A stretch of DNA of 48,891 nucleotides from Pseudomonadales bacterium (lineage in GTDB: Bacteria > Pseudomonadota > Gammaproteobacteria > Pseudomonadales > JANQJO01): the NCBI GenBank assembly GCA_028281605.1, contig JANQJO010000098.1:1-48891 (forward strand), read 5' to 3'. Positions 8,091 to 15,773 of the stretch are shown here, in pieces (within the stretch, counting starts at the first letter, position 1; every line of letters begins with the position of its first letter). Both the position numbers and the translations under genes were made by a program. The notes below the pieces were generated by a model. It worked only from the letters and a program-made list of their open reading frames with translations, ran no database searches and was not told the origin of the DNA.

Positions 8091-9773
8091 GTGGACAGCA
8101 TTTTTATTAGAATTTATGGGGGCATGCTGGCATCAATGGTGATTGTCAGCGTGATCTCATATATGCTCATCACTCAAGAAAACTCTCGATTTAATGAGCA
8201 TTTTCACGAAGCAATTATTCGTGGTAGCTTATTGATGTTAGCTGATGGAATGGCTAGAACAAGTTTTGATGAAAGAATCGCCTGGTATAATCAGGCCCAA
8301 TCTACTTTATCCTTACCTTTTTCTATTCAATCTTACACCAGTTCTGCGTTATCACAGTCAGACTTGAGAAAATTAAAACAGGGTCATGTCATTATTCGAG
8401 GAAAAGCAACTTCTTTTGAGACAGAAGCTTGGGTTGCTGTGCCAACAAGAGAAAAACTATTACTAAAAGTGAGTTTTAAAGAGTTTTCTGAAAAGCAAAT
8501 TGTTGGAGCAGCGCGTTTGATAGCACAAGACTTGGAGTTTTATTCTAAAACGCAATGGGAAGCTTTAATCAAACAAGCAGAAAGTTATTATGGTTTTCCT
8601 ATCAATATAATGCCTCATAATGATTTGAATTTAAGCCAGGAAGAGTTTAAGAGTTTAAATAATAATCAAGATGTGGTTAGAATTCGTAACAGCGGTAGAA
8701 ATCATTCAACTTTGAGTGTGTTATTAAAAATTCCTATTGCTGAAAAATATCTTGCAATGGGCCCTATGAGTTTATCTAATTTATTGCCTTCACAATTATT
8801 TATTGTTTACGGTATTGTCGCTGTTGTCATCATGGGTTTGGTTTCTTATTACTTGGTTAGGCCTTTAATTTTTCGTTTGCGCCGCCTTGAAGAAACAGCT
8901 GTTAAAATCAGACGAGATGATTTATCAGCGCGTGTGACAGTGGATACTAATGATGCGCTAGGGCGCTTAGCCACAACTTTCAATGACATGGCCGAGCATA
9001 TACAACGACTGATCAGTGCTCAAAGAGAAATGACCAATGCTGTTTCACATGAGTTAAGAACACCTGTCGCGCGTATTCGTTTTGGCTTGGAAATGATTGA
9101 GGATGTTGACAGTGCGCAAATGCGCAGCAATCAAATTAAAGGTATTGATCAAGATATTCAAGAATTAGAAAAATTAATCGATGAAATACTCACTTATGCT
9201 TCTTTAGAGGAAGGTATGCCTTCATTAAATTTACAAAAGGTAGAAATTGACGGAATTTTGAGGCAAGTTAAAAAAGAGAGTGAGTCATTAGGTAAATCGA
9301 TTAAAGTAGAACATGTTCCTAGTAAAGAGAAAAGTGATCTGAGATATGCCGAATGTGAAGAACGTTACATCCATAGAGTTGTACAAAACTTAGTAGGTAA
9401 TGCAATTAATTATGCAAATACTAAGGTAAGAGTTTCTTCAGCTTGTGAAGGTGGCATGTATCGCATTGATGTTGAAGATGATGGCCCTGGTATTCCTGCT
9501 GATAAATGGGAAAAAGTGTTTATTCCATTTGCTCGTTTGGATAACAGTCGCACGCGTTCTTCAGGAGGTTATGGTTTGGGGTTATCTATTGTGCAAAGAA
9601 TTGCTTATTGGCATGGAGGGTTAGCCAGTGTCTGTAGTAGTACAATAATGGGAGGAGCAAAATTTACTATTATTTGGCCGCGTCAGCAGAGTGTGAGGAA
9701 AACAGCTTCTGAAGGTACAGATGAAGCAAAGTCTGATAAAAAGCGTTTTTGGCTACAGAAAAAGTCTGCGTAG
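8091..9773 (+). CDS. rstB: Sensor histidine kinase (RstB-like)
   Basis: Inner-membrane kinase partner of the upstream regulator. Transmembrane segments lie at ~10-28 and ~235-256 around a ~205-residue periplasmic domain. A HAMP domain (~257-310) follows, then the H-box with phospho-acceptor His320 (VSHELRTPVARIR), an N box (LVGNAINYA) and the G boxes (DVEDDGPGIP, GGYGLGLSIV). The C-terminus adds ~30 Lys/Ser-rich residues. The start is a GTG at 8091 with AGGA upstream. A six-codon ATG frame (8070-8090) ends immediately before it and may couple translation. The stop TAG (9771-9773) is the first three bases of a degenerate repeat A, so the polar tail could have been altered by that insertion. 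Confidence 0.85.
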   Translation: MDSIFIRIYGGMLASMVIVSVISYMLITQENSRFNEHFHEAIIRGSLLMLADGMARTSFDERIAWYNQAQSTLSLPFSIQSYTSSALSQSDLRKLKQGHVIIRGKATSFETEAWVAVPTREKLLLKVSFKEFSEKQIVGAARLIAQDLEFYSKTQWEALIKQAESYYGFPINIMPHNDLNLSQEEFKSLNNNQDVVRIRNSGRNHSTLSVLLKIPIAEKYLAMGPMSLSNLLPSQLFIVYGIVAVVIMGLVSYYLVRPLIFRLRRLEETAVKIRRDDLSARVTVDTNDALGRLATTFNDMAEHIQRLISAQREMTNAVSHELRTPVARIRFGLEMIEDVDSAQMRSNQIKGIDQDIQELEKLIDEILTYASLEEGMPSLNLQKVEIDGILRQVKKESESLGKSIKVEHVPSKEKSDLRYAECEERYIHRVVQNLVGNAINYANTKVRVSSACEGGMYRIDVEDDGPGIPADKWEKVFIPFARLDNSRTRSSGGYGLGLSIVQRIAYWHGGLASVCSSTIMGGAKFTIIWPRQQSVRKTASEGTDEAKSDKKRFWLQKKSA

Positions 9774-9841
9774 GAACGTGTACAAAATAACTTTAACTTT
9801 GTCGCTTCTGAACTCGTTTTGCTCAAACATGCACTCGCTCT
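9771..9841. repeat. Degenerate repeat A copy after rstB
   Basis: The sequence from TAGGAACGTGTACAAAATAA through the CTGAACTCG...GCTCAAACATGCA core aligns with the left end and core of the repeat A element at 48796, with many substitutions. It supplies the rstB stop codon. A right-hand terminal repeat is only faintly visible (CTTTGTCAAAAC). The remaining spacer to 9997 holds an A-run but no clear terminator. Confidence 0.6.
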
Positions 9842-9997
9842 AGCTTTGTCAAAACTCATTCGATAAGACCGGTCAACCTGAAAATCATAAAGTGTAACAG
9901 TTGGAAACAGCAGATCATATAAAAAAATGTTACTCTAAGCTTTATAAGGGTGTTTTTACGAAAAAAAAATTAAAAGTTATTTTTTTGGGTCTGCCTA

Positions 9998-10567
9998 ATG
10001 CATTTGAGCTGCGGAAAACTTATACGATTGTGTTTAGTTATAGGTGCTTGTTATTTATTATCTAGCTGCTTAGCTAATAGGCAAGGGCAAAGTCTATTTG
10101 GCTCACGCGATGTAGAAGTTGTAGTGCAAGTCCTTGATAAATTTGATGTACCTGCTAACTCCTTTACCCGAGGAGATCCTGTCACCTTCAAAGTTATTTT
10201 TACTAATCGTACTAGTAGCCCAGTCATTTTGAAATGGCAAGGACCTATGGTCATGTTAACCATCACTGAACAAAGCTCTTTCAAACCGGTTTTTATTAAT
10301 ACCAACCCAGCTGATTTAGCTGTTAATGTTCAGCAAGGCCCAATTGAGCAAATTAATTTACCTGCCAACGGTACCTATGAAGAAACTGTTATTTGGGCTG
10401 GAAATGCCAATTTGAGTTTAGATGGTGTATTCTCATCAGATCCCTACGTGCCAGCAAATACTTATAGGTTTGTTGTAACAGGAAAAGTCTCTGCAGGCAA
10501 AGACCCAACTAGAATTATTTTGGATGCGGGTTACCTTTTAACTGGTAGCGGACTTGTAATTCAATAG
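9998..10567 (+). CDS. Predicted lipoprotein with an immunoglobulin-like domain
   Basis: A 189-residue exported lipoprotein. A basic N-terminus and hydrophobic stretch (LIRLCLVIGACYLLSSC) end in a lipobox with Cys at ~24. The rest looks like one beta-sandwich: VEVVVQVLDKF ... FTRGDPVTFKVIFTNRTSSPVILKW ... ANTYRFVVTGKV. The pattern of an N-terminal strand, a 'TNRTSSPV' turn and a C-terminal 'YRFVVTG' strand resembles BsuPI-type/intracellular proteinase inhibitor domains. That similarity is motif-level only. It sits between the two-component operon and an outer-membrane protein, each with its own spacer. Residue +2 after the lipobox Cys is Leu, not Asp, which favours outer-membrane sorting. Confidence 0.7.
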   Translation: MHLSCGKLIRLCLVIGACYLLSSCLANRQGQSLFGSRDVEVVVQVLDKFDVPANSFTRGDPVTFKVIFTNRTSSPVILKWQGPMVMLTITEQSSFKPVFINTNPADLAVNVQQGPIEQINLPANGTYEETVIWAGNANLSLDGVFSSDPYVPANTYRFVVTGKVSAGKDPTRIILDAGYLLTGSGLVIQ

Positions 10568-10797
10568 GATTGCCTGAGAATGAGTCTTAACTTATTTCGC
10601 ATCGGCAACATAAGTTTTGTGTAATCTTACAATATTAAATACGAAAAAGTTAAGATTTTCCCAGCATATTTACTTATAAATACAATAGTATATATTTTCT
10701 ATTGTTGTAAGTAATTTTAGCTTTATATACCATGTGTATTAACTGTATTTACATCAATAGTAGTCAGTATAAAATTGATTGTTGTGGAATTATAAAA

Positions 10798-10846
10798 ACA
10801 GCCATAAGCTTCATTTTAAGTGATGAAAATTGCATTTTCACGGTAA
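10798..10846. repeat. Repeat family B, copy upstream of the outer-membrane protein gene
   Basis: The ends ACAGCCATAAGC and TTCACGGTAA match the family B consensus; the middle (AAGTGATGAAAATTGCATTT) is intact but the left stem is degraded. It ends 20 bases before the start codon at 10867 and so lies in the 5' leader. The remaining spacer from 10568 is AT-rich and probably contains the promoter. Confidence 0.7.
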
Positions 10847-10866
10847 CATGATTGTACTTTTTTGTT

Positions 10867-12057
10867 ATGTCAAAAATATTAAAAAGCTTTTTAAGTTTGT
10901 CAATGTTCTGTATATTATTTATATGTAACTTTTTCTCTTTTGCTACAACCCATCCTTATGATTTTGGTTCTTTTGCTGGAAGTCCTAAATCCATTTTTGT
11001 TAATCCTGCGTTAACTCATTTTTGTGGGACGCAAGTATATTCTAGCTTAAGCAATAGAAAAACTAATTTTGAAATTGATTCTCCAAATTCTGTTGTTAGA
11101 AGACCTGAACAATTAGGTGGTGGAATTGGAGTTATTCAGGCTGGTGGTTGCTATGATAAATTAGGCTGGCTTACTGTAGGTTCTTATGTTGATTTAACCC
11201 CTTTAACTTTCAAGCTTAGATCAGAAGATCCAAGCAATCCTTCCATATTACCTTATCGAGATAATCAAACACCAACCATTACATTGGGTGGTAATGTGCG
11301 CTTGATTGATGATTTATGGTTTGGTTTAAACTTTAATATACAACAAAATGTTGATGTGCTGGTTGATCAAAAAATTGTACCAAACCCTGTAACAGATGTA
11401 ATTATTGAAGTTAGGAGTGTCAATAGCTTTGGGACCGGGTTTGCTTATCAATGGCGCGATAGTTACTTCCATTTTAGTTATTCTGAAAAATTAACAGGTG
11501 TTGTAGATGTTGATATAGATATTCCAATTGAAATAGGTGTTTTTAATTTTAGCTTGGATCTTTTATTTGCTGATGTAGCTTTAGCTTTTAATCCAGAAAA
11601 AATAACCGTAGGCTATATTACTCAATGGAATGGAATTGGAATAGATGTTGGTTTTGTTGAAGAATCATGGTCAGATCTTGAAAAGTTTTTTTTAGATCTT
11701 GATTTGCCCTTTGGTGCTGAGGAGTTTTTGTTTCTACAACAATCACCATCTTTTAAAGATACTATTAATCCATATTCTATTGTTCATTATCCTTTTTCAG
11801 ATAATATGATTTTGACATTTGGCTATGCGTTACGTGCTAATCCTATAGAGGCTCTAACTGAAGATTCTTCGGTAGTCAGTGGGGATATGCATGTTTTTAA
11901 ATTTGGAGGTAAATACGGTTTAGAATTTTATGGCCATGATATAGCACTAGGAGGTCAGTTTATTTTAGGAATTATGCAAGATGAAACTTTGAGTGCAACA
12001 AATAAGCTCAGTGGAAACTTTACGTCAATCATTGGGTTTTTGCAAGTATTTTTTTAA
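10867..12057 (+). CDS. Predicted outer-membrane beta-barrel protein, FadL/OmpP1-like
   Basis: A 396-residue exported protein. The signal peptide (SKILKSFLSLSMFCILFICNFFSFA) is followed by DFGSFAGSPKSIFVNPAL, reminiscent of the FadL-type N-terminal hatch. Then come many alternating strands with aromatic girdles (LGGGIGVIQAGGCYDKLGWLTVGSYV, TITLGGNVRLIDDLWFGLNFNIQQN) and a terminal strand ending in Phe (IIGFLQVFF), the usual barrel-assembly signal. FadL-type proteins import hydrophobic compounds; the substrate here is unknown. The ATG at 10867 is preferred over an upstream TTG at 10852 because the signal peptide begins there. It is convergent with the membrane-sensor gene that ends at 12095. 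Confidence 0.7.
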   Translation: MSKILKSFLSLSMFCILFICNFFSFATTHPYDFGSFAGSPKSIFVNPALTHFCGTQVYSSLSNRKTNFEIDSPNSVVRRPEQLGGGIGVIQAGGCYDKLGWLTVGSYVDLTPLTFKLRSEDPSNPSILPYRDNQTPTITLGGNVRLIDDLWFGLNFNIQQNVDVLVDQKIVPNPVTDVIIEVRSVNSFGTGFAYQWRDSYFHFSYSEKLTGVVDVDIDIPIEIGVFNFSLDLLFADVALAFNPEKITVGYITQWNGIGIDVGFVEESWSDLEKFFLDLDLPFGAEEFLFLQQSPSFKDTINPYSIVHYPFSDNMILTFGYALRANPIEALTEDSSVVSGDMHVFKFGGKYGLEFYGHDIALGGQFILGIMQDETLSATNKLSGNFTSIIGFLQVFF

Positions 12058-12094
12058 TGTTTCGATTGTTCAACTCTATTTATTTTACAGTCTA

Positions 12095-14227
12095 CTAATA
12101 AAACTTCCAAGCGGTGATAATGCAAAATACGCCCAATATACTCGGCCAATAAATAGCTTTAGGAATTAAACCATTTTGATATTCATAAAATCTACTCCTA
12201 ATATTAAGAGAAGCACGAAACGCATTGATTGGGACAACAAGAATAGCAAAATAAGTAACAAAATAGAAATACTCTAAATAAAAAATGCGATCAATTGATA
12301 TGTTTTTTCGTATGTCAAGATGAGCAAAGACAACAACGAAAAATACTGAAACACAAATTGCTAAAACTCGACTGATATCAACATTGGTGGGCATTAAAGC
12401 AACTAAAAACAATATGATAGATACAACAATCAAAGGCATCATATTAGAAAAAAAAGCATCTAGAAAAATGCGTTTAATACCTATTTCAAAATATAAACCT
12501 GGAAAAGGGTCTTGATCAAAGTTTCTTTCTATACCAAATACCATATTTTCTGTAGGTTTTTTGAGTTTGAAAAAAGAGTTAGTCACTTTCCACCCTGGAA
12601 TAAAAACACTTTTATCAATGCCAGGACGCAAAGCAGCAGTAGTTAAGCGATACGATGCAATGTCTGGTACTAATACAACAATACCGTCTGGTAGGGCAGG
12701 TTGTAGCTTTATACTGAGGTGTTCTACTTCCAGGGGATAACGAGAGTAATCAATTTTTTCTCTAATTTCTGTTTGAAATCGCCATAGCCTCACTTCTTTT
12801 CCATTTTGTATATGTTTTTCTGGGTCAGACAGTTTAAAATTTCTAGATTTTGCTATATAAGGCAATTTACTATATTTTTCAGGAAAATTTTGTGGATAGA
12901 TTTGCCATATTTTCCCAGCAATTGCGATATCATTGGAGCTGATAAACTTCATCGTATCAATATAAAGTCCTGTGGGTATTTCAATTAAGTCAGCAAGTTC
13001 TTTATCCGCGTTTTGTTTTTGATAGTTTTTTATTTCAGAAGCTAAGGTAGCTCGATCAGAAATTTTTAATCCCCCTTTATGCTCAGAGTTTCTATAAGAT
13101 AATGCAAGATCCCAAAGTATACCAATACTGATAATAAGAATCAAAGAGGTAAAAGCAGATAAATAACCAATACGTTTTGGTGTTCGTTCTTTCAAAAATA
13201 AACTGGCAAATGAAATGATGGAAATAATGCTGAGTAATAATATACCGATAATTTTCTTTCTTAAAACATCTACATCTATAGGAATGTCTTTTTTAATAAA
13301 AGTATTTTGTAAGGACCAACCCGAACTTTTAACTGGAGCATAAATCAGCCATGAAGCTTCTCCGCTGGTAGTACTGATATGATTAATTACACCTGATGCT
13401 TGTTGTGCAGCTTTTTTTGCTAAAATAAAGCGATCGCTGTCATTTTTTTCAATAGCTATGTCTTTAATATTTTTACCATTTTGTACATATTCATAGACAG
13501 GATGGTATAGATAATTGCCTTTTTGGGTAACTAAAGCACCAAAACCATTGGGTCCAATATCTAAATTTTCTACGATATTTTTCATCTTTTTTAAAGAGAT
13601 GTCTAATGTAATGACTCCATTAGGCACGAGTTTTTTACCTTGTTGCTGTTCTTTTTCAGTATAAAAAACAGATGAATAAGTAATCATATATGTTTCGCCG
13701 GCTTCGTCCCAGTAGGGTTCTCCCCAACGATTGCCTTCTTTCATAGGTACTGTATACCAGTCGTATTCATCTTTAGTGTAATCGTATTCCTGTGCTAAAT
13801 CTAAGTAAATAGGCTCAGGTGAGCTGAAGTGCTTGTACATATAAGAAGAATGTAATCTCTTCTTGGGATCAAAGCCAAAGGGGCTGTAAGTGACAGTACC
13901 ACCATAAACCAAATCATTATTTTTAATAATGCTTTTTAGTTTTTTATCCATATCGGTTTTTGCAATTAAGCCGTGAGTAATCTCTTGAGCAAATTGATCA
14001 GCAGGTTGTGTTACTTGTAGGAGTAAATTATCTAGGTTTTTTGTAGATTTTTTTGTTAATTCAAACAAATCTGATTTCCAATTTTGGTAAACTTTATTTT
14101 TATAATCTATGTGTTTGTAAGATAACACCAATGCTCCAGCAAGAGACAGCAAGCTGAATACAATAAGACTTGCATTGAATATGAATGTTTTATATTGATT
14201 TAATTTTTTATAGAAAAATTGGAGCAT
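12095..14227 (-). CDS. Membrane sensor-like protein with dCache-type domain, no known output
   Basis: A 710-residue inner-membrane protein. TM1 is ~17-36. The following ~285-residue periplasmic region has the double-Cache pattern (YGGTVTYSPFGFD, YDWYTVPMKEGNRWGEPYWDEAGETYMITYSSVFY, GVITLDISLKKMKNIV, APVKSSGWSLQNTF), as in amino-acid or small-molecule chemoreceptors. TM2 (~325-345) and TM3 (~355-372) follow, then a second soluble domain of ~230 residues and four C-terminal membrane segments. No HAMP, kinase, GGDEF, EAL, phosphatase or methyl-accepting domain is visible. The gene overlaps the end of its upstream partner by 28 bases, so the two are co-translated. It may transmit a signal through the membrane to that partner or act as a transporter-linked sensor. 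Confidence 0.65.
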   Translation of the reverse strand: MLQFFYKKLNQYKTFIFNASLIVFSLLSLAGALVLSYKHIDYKNKVYQNWKSDLFELTKKSTKNLDNLLLQVTQPADQFAQEITHGLIAKTDMDKKLKSIIKNNDLVYGGTVTYSPFGFDPKKRLHSSYMYKHFSSPEPIYLDLAQEYDYTKDEYDWYTVPMKEGNRWGEPYWDEAGETYMITYSSVFYTEKEQQQGKKLVPNGVITLDISLKKMKNIVENLDIGPNGFGALVTQKGNYLYHPVYEYVQNGKNIKDIAIEKNDSDRFILAKKAAQQASGVINHISTTSGEASWLIYAPVKSSGWSLQNTFIKKDIPIDVDVLRKKIIGILLLSIISIISFASLFLKERTPKRIGYLSAFTSLILIISIGILWDLALSYRNSEHKGGLKISDRATLASEIKNYQKQNADKELADLIEIPTGLYIDTMKFISSNDIAIAGKIWQIYPQNFPEKYSKLPYIAKSRNFKLSDPEKHIQNGKEVRLWRFQTEIREKIDYSRYPLEVEHLSIKLQPALPDGIVVLVPDIASYRLTTAALRPGIDKSVFIPGWKVTNSFFKLKKPTENMVFGIERNFDQDPFPGLYFEIGIKRIFLDAFFSNMMPLIVVSIILFLVALMPTNVDISRVLAICVSVFFVVVFAHLDIRKNISIDRIFYLEYFYFVTYFAILVVPINAFRASLNIRSRFYEYQNGLIPKAIYWPSILGVFCIITAWKFY

Positions 14228-15444
14228 AAGTTATAAGCTATTTCCTCTGCATTACCTAAGTTATTATCTAAAATAAATTGTTTAAATTCTGGCTCAGAAG
14301 ATTGTTTAACAAAAGATGTGCTTGTATTGCATCTTTTTTTTAAATTCATATAGTTCTCATGACCAACAATGACATAAAGTTGTGCAATTTCAACCCAATA
14401 ATTGATGATTTTTGCCAAACTGGGAATGGTTTTAATGATTTTTGCTTTATCTGCTGCAGCCAAATCGGACATAGTATCAATGCCTTCTTCTTCTAATCTT
14501 AATACTTGCCAACGTGAAATACCTGGTAAAATGGTAAGGTAACCCTCTTGTCTTTGTGAACCTGCCCATTTGCTTAATTGTTCTTTCATCAAACTGTAAG
14601 CTGCTAGTGGAAAGAAACCTAATAAAAATAGTACTAAACTAACTTTGTCTTCAGGAATTAAATCTATAGGTGGAAGAATAATTGCTATTCCATAAACAAA
14701 TAAAAATTTTTTAAATAAATGATTATATACATGTGAACTGGCAACATCTTGATGTATTAATTTTGTAAATAAGTAACTCAAAGCATGCAAGTACCAGCCT
14801 AAGAATGCTGCTATGATAGGTTCTAAACGATTGCTTTTTAAATACAATGGTAATGTTTCTGACTTGAATAAATCAATAGAAATTAAATAGCTTTCTATAG
14901 TGCCTGCACCACGACCTCTTGGATTTAAAATATAAATCCATGCAACTGCAATAATGCAGCCGAGTAAAAATTTAATCACAATGCTTTCTTTTGCAATTTC
15001 AAATTTTTGTTGTTTGGTTAGCTTTAATTGAGTAGCAGTCGCTAAAGATAAAGACATTAATAAAAAAGGTAAGAGTGTCATGGCAAGTACAATCATGGAA
15101 TTAGATAACCATATATGCATTAAATTTTCGTTAATGCTATTGTCTTTGATTATGGTTGATCGCATTTGTTTAGAAGTAGTAGCTTGACCATTTACGTTTT
15201 GAGATTTGATAGGCTTTGGTGTATTGGTTAGAAAAGTAATGAGCTCTCGAAGTTCTGGACTTTTCTCGTCAAGAGAGGATACATTGACTTGTTCCTGCTC
15301 TGAAGGAAACAGTACGGCTTGATAGATTGAAGCAATCAATGCTTCCACTGAAAGTACTCGATTATGATAGTCGTTTAGAATGATGCATAGGGCAAGCAAA
15401 ATGGGCGCACAATATAGCAAAATGATTCTTACTGATTGTAACAC
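14200..15444 (-). CDS. Polytopic membrane protein with a cytoplasmic helix-hairpin-helix-like segment
   Basis: A 414-residue protein, family unrecognised. Membrane segments are visible near residues 5-22, 110-135, 150-172, 210-232, 248-266 and 270-290. The loop between the first two is Ser/Gln-rich. After the last helix comes LPGISRWQVLRLEEEGIDTM, which looks like a helix-hairpin-helix 'LPGI...L...GI.T' turn, followed by ~90 polar residues. The start is a GTG at 15444 with AAGAGA at a suitable distance. It overlaps the dCache-type gene downstream by 28 bases and forms a two-gene operon with it. The role is unknown; a signalling pair is an inference from the context. Confidence 0.6.
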   Translation of the reverse strand: MLQSVRIILLYCAPILLALCIILNDYHNRVLSVEALIASIYQAVLFPSEQEQVNVSSLDEKSPELRELITFLTNTPKPIKSQNVNGQATTSKQMRSTIIKDNSINENLMHIWLSNSMIVLAMTLLPFLLMSLSLATATQLKLTKQQKFEIAKESIVIKFLLGCIIAVAWIYILNPRGRGAGTIESYLISIDLFKSETLPLYLKSNRLEPIIAAFLGWYLHALSYLFTKLIHQDVASSHVYNHLFKKFLFVYGIAIILPPIDLIPEDKVSLVLFLLGFFPLAAYSLMKEQLSKWAGSQRQEGYLTILPGISRWQVLRLEEEGIDTMSDLAAADKAKIIKTIPSLAKIINYWVEIAQLYVIVGHENYMNLKKRCNTSTSFVKQSSEPEFKQFILDNNLGNAEEIAYNLCSNFSIKN

Positions 15445-15653
15445 GGTATTTTCTCTTTATTAGAATCTTAAAAAAAACTGGCAGCAAATGGTTTACAACC
15501 GCTTTTATTTTACTATAGATGTAAAAGTAGAAATAAGCATTATGCTAAAAGCAATTGAGTTAAAATTGATGAATTTAAGATAGTAGCACGCTGTCACATT
15601 CATAAGGAGGTATAAAGTGATTTAGTTGTAATTTTTTTATTTTTATCTAACTT

Positions 15654-15714
15654 TTACCGTGTAAATGCAATTTTCATCACCTAGGGTGACGAAAATTGCA
15701 TCGCTCATGGCTGT
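15654..15714 (-). repeat. Repeat family B, first of a tandem pair
   Basis: A full-length ~61-bp copy in minus orientation. A 17-bp stem (15665-15681 with 15685-15701, one mismatch) closes on a three-base TAG loop, flanked by the conserved ends TTACCGTG and GCTCATGGCTGT. The spacer from 15445 to here is AT-rich with no gene. Confidence 0.8.
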
Positions 15715-15773
15715 TACCGTGAAATACAATTTTCATCACTTGGGGTGACGCTTATTGTATCGCTCATGGCTGT
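15714..15773 (-). repeat. Repeat family B, second of the tandem pair
   Basis: A directly adjoining second copy (stem AATACAATTTTCATCAC with its partner around TGACGCTTATTGTAT). Its right end runs into the GGDEF-EAL gene: the TGA stop at 15764-15766 and the preceding Pro and Gln codons lie in the conserved CAGCCATGAGC end of the repeat. Confidence 0.8.
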
